Source: Carallia brachiata
Taxonomy: Eukaryota; Streptophyta; Magnoliopsida; Malpighiales; Rhizophoraceae
NCBI GenBank assembly: GCA_021464245.1
Contig: JADCRB010000046.1
Location: 4,350,220 to 4,414,219, forward strand
Direction: 5' to 3'
DNA: 64,000 nt
The stretch's first letter is position 1. Each line of letters starts with the position of its first letter. A model generated the notes under the pieces. That model was given only the letters and a program-made list of their open reading frames with translations, had not been told where the DNA came from and made no database searches. Shown one piece after another: positions 1 to 12,406 of the stretch. Both the position numbers and the translations under genes were made by a program.

Positions 1-771
1 GCGAAGACGGCATTTAGTTTTGGACAACTCTTATTCTCAGAAAAATCCCAGATAACAGAGCAAACCCTTCAAGTTTTTTCCTATCTTTTCTAGTAATCAG
101 CTGTCCAAATGCCCCAGCAAATGCTGTGTTTTCCCCACCTTTTTTGTCGTCTGGTAGAGAGCAATTTCTGAGTCTGTTTTTTGAGCCTGATCATAACAGG
201 TTAAGTTTGTGCAGAGAGTCTATTCAAACTGCTTGGAATCACTAGCTAAGCATTATGTAATGTCTCTACTTTGAACCCATTTCTCCACAGTTGACAAGTC
301 TATTTCCTACCCAACAATCATGCACAGGGGTTTTTGTTGTTTAGCGACTCATGTGACATAAGTAGGTCTTGTTTTGTAATAACTCTATATCTATTACCAG
401 AAAAAGGTTGGGACTCTATATATGCTTCTCTGCCAACATATACATATACATATCTCAGTTATTTTTGCTGAGGGGGATGCCTTTATGTCCATGAATTATT
501 GCCTAAGCGCAGCTTTTGTGCTTCAATTATTTACAGCTTCATCACAGCACAATCTTTATTGTAGTAACTTGTTTTTTGTTTTTTTTTTTTTAACTGTCCC
601 CCAAAAGTAAAAAGCAATAGAAAAGGATAGCAATAACAAAGAACCAAACAAACTGAGGGTGAAGGGTGAAAAAACATGGTTTGACTGACTCACTCATAAA
701 TGGGAAAAGTAGGGTTTTTCTCTCTGGTTTCACAATATTGGAATTGCGTAGAGCACCAATGTTTTGAATAT

Positions 772-925
772 AATAAAATTGATAATTTTTTTAATAAACT
801 GATAAGTTTTACAATATAAATTAAAAGTTATTATTTTTATTATAAATATTATCAATTTTATTGTAAAATTTATCAGTGTTATTTCATTTGAAATACCAAT
901 TAAAATATTAAAATTCATCACACTA
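772..925. repeat. AT-rich foldback repeat
   Basis: Arms at about 797-814 and 859-876 are near-complementary (CTGATAAGTTTTACAATA against TATTGTAAAATTTATCAG), and AATAAAATTGATA at 772 pairs with TATCAATTTTATT at 850. The right flank (ACCAATTAAAATATTAAAA, then ATATTTTCTC) resembles the end of a similar AT-rich block at 53340-53540, so both may belong to one MITE-like family. No target duplication was identified. Confidence 0.45.
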
Positions 926-3900
926 ATATTTTCTCAATTTCATAATTGATTGTGTCTCTCTCCATTGGCATTCCCATGATCTCATGCGATAAAAGTATTT
1001 ACTGTGAGCTATGTTCTTTCTAGTCCTTTTTTTTTTTAGCTGTATATTTGGTCTTTTGAGGCTCTGTGCTATATCTTTATATTTTCTTAGCTAAGAAAAA
1101 AGAACAAGAAGCAACAAATTAATGTCTGAGTGGGTGCTCAAATTTTCTCTTTTTAGTTTTTGCATTTGGCCTTTTTCCCTTCCTACGTACCAAAAATTGG
1201 ATTCTTAATTAGATTTAATTGTGAAATTTAACTATATGTATTATAGCCTTATTTATGTGCACTGACATACCTCTGTAATTTGACGAGGTTTGGGAGTTAA
1301 ACATCGGATAGTTCTCCCATTCTAATAAACTTCTTATTACTTCTTCATAAATATTAAAACCCGAAACCTCAAGAATAAAGTTCTAAATTTTAACTACTGA
1401 ATATTATAATATATATATATATATATATGTTTTTTCAGTAAACATGCATCTTTTCTAATATCTCATCTATTGTCCATCCTATACACATTCCAAGCTATCG
1501 ATTCTTGGGGGTGGAGAGAGAGGTTCATGTTCATTGGGATTGGTAAATAAAGAGAGAGTGGTAGCAATGATGGGTTGGTTTGTCATTGTTATGCATGGAA
1601 TAGTGAAAGAAAGGAACATACTTTCGTAGCTTTTCCTTTACTTATTCTTTCGCTTTCGTTCCCTTCTGCTGACCCACTTTGATCATCAGTCTCTCTTAGA
1701 TTTCAGGAGCAAAAGCTTTCTTTCCCACCTTTACTTCATCTCCTTTTTCTTTCACTCCATTGATCACTAACTACTATCGAAAAATTCTAATTTGACTCAG
1801 TCATATTAACTCAACTTCAGTTCTTCAAATACAGACTAAAATTCGTAAAATTTCCGATTCCCTCGAAACGATAGGGAAATTTGAATCATAGGAAATGCTA
1901 TTAATTATTCATTGGGAAGCTATGACATGTTTTTTCTTGCTTAATTGAATCCAAGGCTCGAACTCATGAATAACAAGTATAAAATTCCAATGTGCATTGT
2001 TAATATCTTTCCAAACAAAATCAATTGAATGGCTAGATTTAAAAATTGTGATAATGAACTTATGAAGCAATTACAACGAATTCACAATTGTAAACGAAAT
2101 TCAAAGCCCGATGTACCATGATAGAAAACTAAATATTAAGTAATTATCATTCCATTGACCATTGTTCAGAAAACCGTCTGGAGCTATAAATTCTTCTTGA
2201 ATAACTGTCTAAAGGGGAGCCGGAGAGGCTAAATAAAAAAGAGAGAAAAAAAAATAGTTTTTTTTTCAAATTTTTTCCCACAAGCTCAAATTGGTCAACA
2301 TGTATATGATTTGGGCCATGATTTACGGATATATGGAATTCAGATTCAGATTTTCAACACTTCTGCATGGAATGTTCATCATTACACAGCACACAACGTC
2401 ACGATACATATATTAGGTGTACGTTTATATTCTCCAATGGGTAAAAGAAATTGCAGCCGTTTCAAAAAAGCCAATGATGTGTATATATATATATATATAT
2501 ATGAGCTTTTTTTTTTTTTTAATGTTTATGACGAGCTCATGGACCACTGTCCTATGAGTGTCGTTTATAATTGTGTTGTAATCCTAAGAAACACATATAT
2601 TCGGCTACACATTGATTATGAACAGTACCATTTATAGAAACTTGAAATCGTTTTAATGTATTTTGCACCTTTTCGTGAGAACTACATGATTTTGTACCTT
2701 AAGTTGTTAAGTAATTGGTATCTATTCCAAGTCATAACATGCACTTTTTTTGGTTCATTCGATTTGGGGGAGTAGAATTGAACAATTGATTGAGCTGAGA
2801 TCTTCTCTCCAAACATTTATTATTATTTTTTTTTTATAATAAGAGTACTCAGACCACATTAAAAAAAAATGGAGGCAAATAAGAGGTGAGGTTAGAACTT
2901 CACTCTTTTGTAAGAGACGAATATCTCTATTACTCAAATAAAGCCCATAACTCCAGCACATTTATATCTTGTGAGTACTAAATCAGATCAATGGCTCATA
3001 ACATGCACTTTGAGTCATTTACTTAAGTTGTACTCGTCGGTGTTAGAAATTAGTTACTGACATTTATTATGATTATATATTCCTGTCTATATTTATAATA
3101 GCATCAAATCTTAATGTATCTGTAAAAATTTTCGTTACATGTCATGTCAAATCACAAATCAAGGAATAATATTCAAAAAAATATGTATGCATTGCATGCA
3201 TCATATATTACATATAGCGGAGGGTCAATATGCGCTGGATGTACGGTGTGCCTCATATTTATACCATTTAATTGGTACGCAAACGCAAAGCAATCTTTTT
3301 TACTACGGCTTTCTTTTCAAGCCTCTAACCTCTGCCTTAAAGCTTATTCTCAAAGAAAAAAAAAAAACCCTCTACCTTAAAACTAAGATACAAAAATTAA
3401 GGAAAAAAACTTATATAATCACGTAATAATAAATATAAAATTAATATATATAGTTTAAATTATTTATTATAAAAAATATAATATATATTTTTATGTATCA
3501 GTAAATTATATAATTATACGATCGTGTCTTTTAAATTAAAAGAGGTATGTGGGGGTGTGTGGTATCGGAAAGAGCGAAAAGGATTGCAAATCCCCAGGTG
3601 AAAAAAGAATGTTGGAACGTACACATGGGAGCGAGAGAGACATCGAGGAGGAGGAGTTCGTATGGAGAGAGAAGGACTAAAAGGAAAAGCAAAAACAAAA
3701 AGGGGAAAAAAAGAAAAAAAAAAAAAAGTAAGTTAGAGAGAGAAAGAGAGGATATCTACTTGACATGATGATGTGCTTGGGGGAACATTTATTGCATAAA
3801 GTTGCACGCTTTCTCTTCCAACTCTCTCTATCTTGTTCCACTTAATTCCCACCTTTTTTCTTTTTGATTTTTGCGTCACGTAGACTTATGACCGGAAATT

Positions 3901-5665
3901 TTCGGACGAGTTTTGGATAAAAAACACGAAAAAAAATAATTTAAAAATAATTAATGTTATTTAATTATAAGTATTAATTATTTATTATAATAATAATAAT
4001 AATTATTATTATTATTAATTATAAATATATAATTATAAACTCGTATTTTTTTAATTAAATCTTTTATTTAATTCCCCCAGATCATTTTCTTTTGCTCGCT
4101 GTTGACGGGGCTAGTTATGGACCCTTCAATATACGGTCGAACCGGATTGAAAGTCTAAAATGCCAATTCGAAATTCCCAATTTCAAACTACCCCCTTTTT
4201 TTTTTTTTTCGATGCCGAGAATTTCTTAGATGCACTTGCTGCACTATATAAAATTGCATGCAAAGTCAAACTATTATTGTTTTGATGTTCAATTTAACGA
4301 ATTTGATAGTACTATATCTGTTTGATTCTTATTATATTGCATTGTATGTTCAAAATAGAGAATAAAATTTATTTTAATCTTACCACATTAATAAGTCTTG
4401 TGTTGTGATAGTTACAATCACTATGCATGTCAAATACCATATGGGGCCTTATTGTCCCGTTGAATGAAGCCTATGATTTATACTTTTCACTCTTTGTTGA
4501 AAACTTGCATGTAAAATTGCAAACCAAATCATGGGACTTCGAAAGAGGGCGTCTCCATTTTCATAGAAAGAATTATAAAGTGTCAACATAAATTCACAAA
4601 AGGGATACTTTTCTTCTAAGTAGAGAAATTCTATTCACTTCCCATTAGCTTTTGAATATTGAAATATCATGTTCTAATGATTTGGGCACCCCCCCCCCCC
4701 ATCCCATCGATTATTCCTTTTTGCACAATTGATACCAAAATTTCTTTGGCAAAAAGCATCATCAATAATCCAACAATGAACTTCATCATTATACACGCAT
4801 AAATTAAGCAATATTATTGGGGTGCTCAAATTAAAGGGTATATATGCAACTATATGTCATCTCAGACTCTGTCTTTGAAATTTTTGTTTATTTACCAAGT
4901 AATACTATATGACTTCAAATAAATAATAACAAATAATTACATATTTTTATTCAACGAGATCAGATAATTTATTTATTTTTTATTTTTTTATGAATTTAAT
5001 CATTTAATGAGTAATATCAGTTTATTACTGTTTTAAAACTATCTAAATAAAAACAAAAGTTTTTTTTCTTTTATAATTAATGAACAATTATCCTTTTAAG
5101 TTTACATTAATCATGCCGAAATGTACAAACTATTAAAGGCAATTATGATAACTGTGCGTCTATCTTTGCAGGAAAGCTGTTAACCTGGACGATTTCTATG
5201 ACTTTGACCATAGACCATATCTTCCAGTGCCATATCATTTGGCCACTTTTCTAACCCTAAAAGGTGTGTAAAAAAAAGTCACCTAATTAATAAGCTCTTC
5301 ATCTAACGGTCATTTCTTAGTCCTTGTTCATGCAAAGGCACGTAACAGTAAGTTGGATTAATTTCCATAAGCATTATCTGGTTGGGAGTCTTGAAAATCT
5401 AGTAGAGGCTATTACTCAATGAATTTTGATTGAAGTGACCTAAAAAGAACACAATGGAGGGAAAAACTAGAAAGTGATAACGTGTTAAACGATGTAGACT
5501 AATTACGTGAAGCATGTTTTTTAAATTTTTTGGATAAATCTAATAATGTGACGCATTATATACTAAAGCTTAGAGATTTTCTTTAGAATCAAAGCAGTTA
5601 GGAACAAGGTTGGCCAAGAAAAATCCTACTGGTTCAAGGTTCGAGAGTCATCCTTAATCTACTGT

Positions 5666-5716
5666 TAAATGACGACTTTTTCTTTTTTTTTTTGAGCAAT
5701 AAATGACGACTTTTTC
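5666..5716. mobile_element. Ultra-short retroposon stub with 17-bp target duplication
   Basis: TAAATGACGACTTTTTC occurs at 5666-5682 and again at 5700-5716, flanking only 17 bp (a T run followed by GAGCAA). A poly-T end with a long exact flanking duplication is what a 5'-truncated LINE or SINE insertion (A-tail on the minus strand) leaves behind. Replication slippage is the alternative. Confidence 0.55.
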
Positions 5717-6871
5717 AAATATAAGTAAAAACCTATGAATAGATAATTTGATCTACCTTCTACATGGAATTCTAAATTAATATTTCACCAAGTTTTAATC
5801 TAGATTAATCGAGTGGTTTGGTATATGTGGCTATATGAATTCATTAAGTTGGCATATTATAATAAGGTGTCTGCTAATTTTACTCATTTTTTTAGTGAAT
5901 AAAATTAACTCATGATCTAATATCATTCACATATTATTTTTAATTTTTTTTATTTAAGTAAACCTACTTATTGTATGATATAAACTTATAAGTAAGTTAC
6001 ACTTATTTAAAAAATAGTCAAAATAGAAATCCCTATAATAATATATTAATACATGGTCATTCTTATATGGCTCAATCGGATGTGCGTTGTTATCAATCAA
6101 ATGCATAATGCATCGGTTAATTATAAATTAAATAGGACATATTGACAAAAGAAAATTGAAAAAACTCATCATCATAATGAGATATAATTGCAATCAATAT
6201 TTTATATGGTACATCCGATTGATAACAGCATGCACTCGATTGATAAAATTATTTAGCGGACTAAATTGGATGAGTCAAATAAACTGGACCATAAAACTTG
6301 TCCCTACTTTCATAGCTCATCTATTTAGAGATAATGAGATCCAATTTTGGAACCCTAGATTTCACTCAAAAATTTAAATTTGGTGTCACTAAGTTTGTAG
6401 GCCTGAGCACTTAGTAAAGTCTCTTAATTGGGTGTGTAAGTGTATTAAGATGATCAGCTTCTTATTGGTTATTTATAAATTATTATCATGAGATTAAATT
6501 TGATTACGATATGAGCAATAAGAAAGAAGTCAAAAGTTTTTACTGAAAGTTCACACCATGTTCCTTGATCTACAAGCATGCACATCATATGATGTGTCTT
6601 ATTTGAACAAAATGTGAAGATAGTTAATAATTTTGTCTATTATAACAGTGGATATTATTATTCGGCAAACAAAAAACCCTTTTGAGTGGGTTGTTGGGAG
6701 TGAGATGGGATTAAGACAAAAGGTCATTGCAGTTTGCCGGAAAAGAGTGAGGTGAGAAAAGAGCCAATAATGCTATGTAGGATAGCAGACAGAGGGTTGC
6801 TTTCTGGGTACTTTGGGAATAATATGCTGTCTCTCTAGTCTCTACGAGGATTGGCGTGGGAGAAAATACAC

Positions 6872-6902
<31 letters not shown>

Positions 6903-7876
6903 CTTTACTACACAAGTTAACTTTACGTAGTATTAAATTAATCACGCAATTATTTTAACGATAGTTAATAAATTTTTTTTAATTTTAATTATATAATTAT
7001 ACATACACTTTAATTATACTTAAAGAATCTTACTAAGTGAATGTATATATGTGTGTGTATATTTATGTATAACCAACAAATGATAAATATGAAGAAAAAG
7101 TGGGAGGGGAAAAGAAAAGAATTCAACTTTCCTTTTTTATCTCTCATTTCACAGACTGGCTAGTGGCTTCTTTCCACTTTTTCTCTTTACTACTTTCTTT
7201 GAATTTCTGCTGGCTTTGTCTGTCCATACACCATTCAAACAGGATGATGTGGAAATAGAGGGAAACTCTGGGCCTAAGTAAGTTTTGAATTCTGGGTCCC
7301 TGACATTTGTTTTTCTTAGTTCATTAAAATGCCTGATCAGTCATTTGCATTAAAATAAGAAAGTAGAAAAGACATTAAATCTTTTTACCATTAGTAATCA
7401 TTAATCATTTTATTTTTTGGGCCTACTGGGCTAGTAATCTTTCTTGTTTCATATTAATTATTCAAGCACATTGTTCTTGAAGAAATATATATAAAAAAAA
7501 ATCATAAAAAGGGTACAAAGGAGCCAGGTTGAAATCTTCTTGCAGCTTTTTCATCATCTTCGGGGAGAAAAAATTAATCTGATAAGTGCATCATGCCATT
7601 AAATATTTTACCACATTGCATTGATACTTGCAAGTCCCAACAAAGGAATTTTGATTATTAAAAGCATACTTTTCTTTTCTTAATTAGTTTGCAGAACAAA
7701 AATCCAGTGACAAATTAGAGAATTTATAAAGGAACATTGGGGAATGAAAAGATAGTGCAATAGTATAACTGTAATCTCAGGGGGGAAGGGAAAGCAAGGA
7801 AGTGGAAATAAAGAGCCAAAAAAAAGGCTGCTCTACTATTCAAAAAGAAAAAAGGAAAAACACTCAACAATGAGAG

Positions 7877-7883
7877 TATAAAG
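7877..7883 (+). promoter_or_regulatory. Putative TATA box of the SMXL4/5-like gene
   Basis: TATAAAG lies 389 bp upstream of the chosen ATG. With the usual 25-35 bp spacing, transcription would start near 7910 and give a 5' leader of about 360 nt. I saw no ATG between that point and 8272, which supports the chosen start. Confidence 0.5.
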
Positions 7884-8271
7884 AAGGCGCTGTGGTCTGG
7901 TCTGGTTTTTGCATAACTCTACTCAGATATCAATATCTCCAAGCACTCTCCTCAAAAAATCTTCACCATCTATTTCCAGCTTACTTCTGGCCTTCTAGCT
8001 AGCTTTTAGCTCTAGTGGGAAGTTTCTTATTTCCTCCAAGAAAACAAGCAAGAGAGGAAGCTTTAATTATTTTGTGGAATACGCGGGCTTGCAACCTCAG
8101 GCTGCGTCCATCATTCACATACCTGCTCTTTCAGAGCTTTACAGGAAAGGGGGTGGTGGCGTTAAAGGGAGAGAGGAAAATAAGAGAAGAAAGAAAGAAA
8201 GAAGCTTTGTCCTGAAAGAAAGTGGTCTTTGAAAAGGGGGGGTGGCGTGGGGGGTGGGTTTGGGCCAAGTG

Positions 8272-11200
8272 ATGCGCTCAGGAGCTTGTACGGTCCAGCA
8301 GACCCTCACAGCGGAGGCTGCTTCAGTATTGAAGCACTCTCTAAGCTTGGCAAGGAGGAGAGGCCATGCTCAGGTCACTCCTCTCCACGTTGCTGCCACT
8401 TTGCTGAGCTCAAGAACCAGTCTTTTGAGAAGGGCTTGTCTCAAATCTCAGCCTCATCATCACCAAACTTCACATCCTCTCCAGTGCAGAGCCCTTGAGC
8501 TTTGCTTCAATGTGGCACTCCACAGACTTCCAACAACGCCAAGTCCTTTGCTTCATGGCCAGCCCTCTCTTTCCAATGCTTTGATAGCAGCACTCAAGAG
8601 AGCACAAGCTCACCAGAGAAGGGGTTGCATAGAACAGCAGCAACAACAGCCTCTTTTAACCATAAAGGTTGAGCTAGAACAGCTGGTGATATCCATTCTA
8701 GATGACCCTAGTGTTAGTAGGGTTATGAGGGAAGCTGGGTTCTCCAGCACTGCTGTGAAGAACAATTTGGAGGACTTCTCAGCTTCTTCTGTGTTTCAGT
8801 GCTATAGCACTTCTGGTGGGGTTTTCTCTTCACCTTGCTCTCCTTCTCCGACCGATGCTACACAGAGAGAGATCATCAACCCCACTACTTTTTGGCAAAA
8901 TCATTTGCTGGCTTGCACTTCTGAGCGAAACCCAATTCTGTTGTCACCACAAAAGAAGGTACTACCGATAAACCATTTGTTAGATTCAGCTTCTTCTGTC
9001 AAGGAAGACATCAAGTTGGTTTTTGAGGTTTTGCTGAGCAAAAAGAGGAAGAATACTGTGATTGTTGGGGATTGCACATCCATAACTGAGGGCGTTGTTG
9101 GAGAGCTGATTGGAAGACTAGAGAGAGGAGAGGTTCCTGTTGAATTGAAGCAAACCCAGTTCGTCAAGTTTCAGTTTGCACCAGTTTCTTTGAGATTCAT
9201 GAAAAGAGATGATGTTGACATGAATATGTCAGAACTGAAAAGAAAAATGGATTCTCTTGGAGATGGTGGTGGGGCCATTATTTACACAGGAGACCTGAAA
9301 TGGACGGTTGAAGATCAATTTGTTAACGGAGAAGTCTCCGGTTATAGTCCGGTTGATCATCTTGTCTCAGAAATAGGAAAGCTGCTGTCTGATTATAGCA
9401 ACAGAAGCGCAAAAGTTTGGTTGATGGCCACTTCAACTTATCAGACATATATGAGGTGCCATCTCAGGCAACCTCCTCTTGAGAATCAATGGGCACTTCA
9501 AGCTGTCTCTGTTCCCTCAGGTGGTCTTGGATTGAGCCTCCATGCTTCCAGGTTTATCTCTTTTCCTATTTCCTTTTTTTTTCATGTAAATATTTTATCT
9601 CCATTTCCATTATACATTGATGTTACATTTTTGTTCTCTTATTTTGTTTTGTACTTCCTGCAGTGCTTGCCTTTATGGTCTTAATGAGTCCAAAACCACT
9701 GATGAAAAAGTATTGGTTTCATGAGACATATGTGAATCACTGTACATTTGTTTGTTTTTTTCTTTGTTTTGTCAGGATATAGCATCAGCATGTTTGCACA
9801 TTTTTTTGAAGAATATTGGAAAGAATTATTAAAAAAATAAGGTTTCCAAAGTTGCATTTTAGTTTTCCTTTTGTGACAGCGTTATCTTGTTCATTTCTTT
9901 GTTGTTTTTTTGAATGAACATATCTTGGTGAGTCATTTTGGAATATATGTTTCAGTTGTCGTTTTTTATTTTTTTCAACTTTTACTCTCTGCATTTGTTT
10001 GGCATAAGTATTTGTCCTGTTTAAAGGCTTGGGATTGAAAAAGAGCATACCTTTTAATCTTGGCATGTTTAGATTAAGATAGCACCAAATACAATAATTC
10101 CTCCTAGTTTGAATTTCCTAATTCACAGACCCAGTTGGTATTAACACATACGTTCAAAATCAAAAAGATAAGTCCAAATTATGCCTTTTTGCCTGATTTA
10201 TATCAACAATAAAAACAATACCAATGAAATAATGATCTAAACTTACATTTGCATGCTTAGTGCTAAGGTATGCCATAACCATTTATATTCTTCACACATC
10301 TTAGGAACGTGGCAATACTTTGACACTACCCCTCCTTTCTCATTTATTGACAAAAAAAGTGAAATAAAGACCTAATAACCAGTAGTGTTTGATTAATTAA
10401 GGTTCTAATTAATAAATTAATGTTAATTAACTTATTAGATTCATCACCGCAGTTTCCACGATTCAAGAATAGCCATCTCCGGAAACACATTTCAACAGCT
10501 GGAAGCAAAGCCGCTTATTAGCACTAGCAAGGAGGAACAAGACAAATTCACTTGCTGCCCAGAATGCACGTCTAATTATGAAAAAGAAGCACAAGTAGTC
10601 AAGTCAGGCCAGCAGAGACATTTACCTCCTTGGCTTCAAAAGCAAGGAATTAATTCCGATCAAACGGTAACAGCAAAAATAAAAGCCATGTGGTTCAGAA
10701 TCAAGCTTCAAAATTTTTAAGTGTACTCATGTTTTGGGATTTTATCTTATGCACTGATTTCAAATTTTCAGGAAGAATTGGTAGAACTGAGGAAAAAATG
10801 GCACAGATTTTGCCAAAGCCTACACCAGCAAGGAAGGCACAATCAAAGCCATTTTGTTCCCACTATGTGCAACAATCAGAGCCCGGTTGGAAAGAGCAGC
10901 TATTCCTACGTTTCATCATATCCCTACTGGACAAGCCAAAACTTCATATTCCCAGATTCGAATCCAGTCTCCTTTATGGATTCATCTTTCAAGGTGAACC
11001 AGAGCTCCAATGGTGTGCCTAAATTTAGACGACAACAATCTTGCACAATTGAGTTCAACTTTGGAACTGGTGCCCAAAAGCACCTAACAGGGGAACCAAG
11101 CTTGGACCCCCTGAGGAGCTCTGAAGGCAAGGAAGTGAAGATCACTCTTGCTCTGGGAAATTCCTTGTTCTCTGATTCAGGGAAATTGGATGAACGCAAG

Positions 11201-12406
11201 GGTGGTTTGTACAAATTATTGCAAGAGAATGTGCCCTGGCAATCTGAAAGTATTCCTTTCATTTTAGAAGCATTAGGCAAATCCGAATCCTCCAAGAAAC
11301 CAACTTGGATACTGATTGAAGGGAATGACACGGTGGGAAAAAGAAGATTGGCACTTTCCATTGCAGAGTCCTTTTGCGGGTCGGCTGATTTCCTGCTCTG
11401 CATGAACATGAGGAAGCAGGAGAATGCGGATACCACATGTTGTGAAATGCTTGCTCAAGCCCTGAGAAGGCAAGAAAAACTCGTTGTCCTGGTGGAAGAA
11501 GTTGAATGTGCTGATACCCAATTCTTAAAATTCCTTGCTGATGGATTGGAAACAGGATATTTTGGAAGCAAAAGAGCAGGCGATGCTGGCCAAGCCCAAA
11601 CAATAATCATTTTGACGAAAGGTGGTTCCTTGGGCCATGAAGATGGGAAAATGGATCGTCCTTCACTAATCCAGATTACACTCAAGGTGCAAAACACCCA
11701 AAAAGCTAGTCTTGAAATGCCAAACATGGATCACAAGAGAAAAAAAGCTGAATGGATTAACAACACTTCAGGCAAGACTAAGGTTCCAAGAATCGATGGA
11801 AAGGAAGATGAATCTTATTCTTTATCCACTCAGAAGGGAACCAAGAAGAAAGAATTCTCAAAGCAGTCTAGCTTCAACAAACTTGATCTCAATATCAAGG
11901 CAAACGAGGACGATGATCAAAGCGAAGAAGACAAACCAGGGGAGTTTAGTCCCATGTCAAGCGACCTGACTAGAGAAACGACATCAGATCCACTAACCCC
12001 ACGCGGGTTTCTTGAGTTGATCAAGAACCGGTTTGTTTTCGATCGAAACAAGGCTGATGATCAGGACAAAGAGATGGCTGAGGTTTTGTTGTCCAAGTTC
12101 AAAACTTGCTTGGAAGAGGTTTTTGGGGGTGAAAAAGTAGTGGGTTTTAGCATGGAGGAGAGGGTTTTAGAAGAGTTAATAGAAGGGTCAGGTTCATTTG
12201 TTAGTAGTTTGTTTGAGAAATGGCTAAAAGATGTCTTTCAAACAAGCTTGCAAACAGTTAATATTGGGGGTGGTAATGGTAATGGTAATGGGAATGGTAT
12301 AGAAGTTAGGCTTTGTTTTGGGGGTAGAAAATACAAGGTTTTGGAGGAGGATGGGTTCATGGGTACATGTCTTCCTAGGAAAATCCAAGTTTCTTTCATG
12401 GACTGA
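8272..12406 (+). CDS. SMXL4: SMAX1-LIKE protein, SMXL4/SMXL5 type (ClpB-like)
   Basis: Exons 8272-9551, 10453-10666 and 10772-12406, all GT-AG and in frame, encode 1042 residues; Arabidopsis SMXL4 and SMXL5 are about 1000. The start [18 protein letters not shown] is the family N-terminus, leading into a double Clp-N region (about 1-175) with the conserved [16 protein letters not shown] ClpB-type ATPase half follows; its P-loop is degenerate (GNDTVGKRR from residue 682). An EAR repression motif LDLN lies at 869-872 and the C-terminus ends in [14 protein letters not shown]. The FRGKT-type degron of strigolactone-responsive SMXL6/7/8 is not visible, which fits the SMXL3/4/5 clade. In Arabidopsis that clade promotes phloem formation independently of D14/KAI2 degradation, probably as nuclear transcriptional regulators. 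Near the end is an imperfect Gly-Asn repeat. SMXL5 is the alternative name. I see no defect. Confidence 0.93.
12268..12299 (+). repeat. Coding GGTAAT microsatellite in the SMXL gene
   Basis: Repeated GGTAAT/GGGAAT hexamers encode alternating Gly-Asn in the C-terminal part of the SMXL protein, between the ATPase-like region and the conserved C-terminal tail. Length changes here would keep the frame. Confidence 0.7.

Larger units (their letters stand above)
1..7876. other. Intergenic, AT-rich; no supported gene
   Basis: No open frame here resembles a known protein or links to others through splice sites. The short frames are low-complexity: a purine-rich Lys/Arg/Glu frame at 3547-3768 and AT-rich frames elsewhere. 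Visible features are TA microsatellites (about 1407-1428, 2481-2503, 6875-6902), a 12-C run at 4689-4700, an AT palindrome around 3960-4040, an AT foldback around 770-880 and a retroposon stub at 5666-5716. The right end is the promoter of the SMXL gene. Confidence 0.7.

Noticed and set aside
3547..3768. Open frame of 73 codons rich in Lys, Arg and Glu
   Set aside because: Purine-rich low-complexity DNA gives such frames by chance; there is no domain, signal or splice partner.
6074..6223. Inverted 11-bp repeat CAATCGGATGT and ACATCCGATTG
   Set aside because: Arms are short, complementarity does not extend and no target duplication was found.
10924..11727. Several long minus-strand open frames
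   Set aside because: They are shadows of SMXL exon 3.
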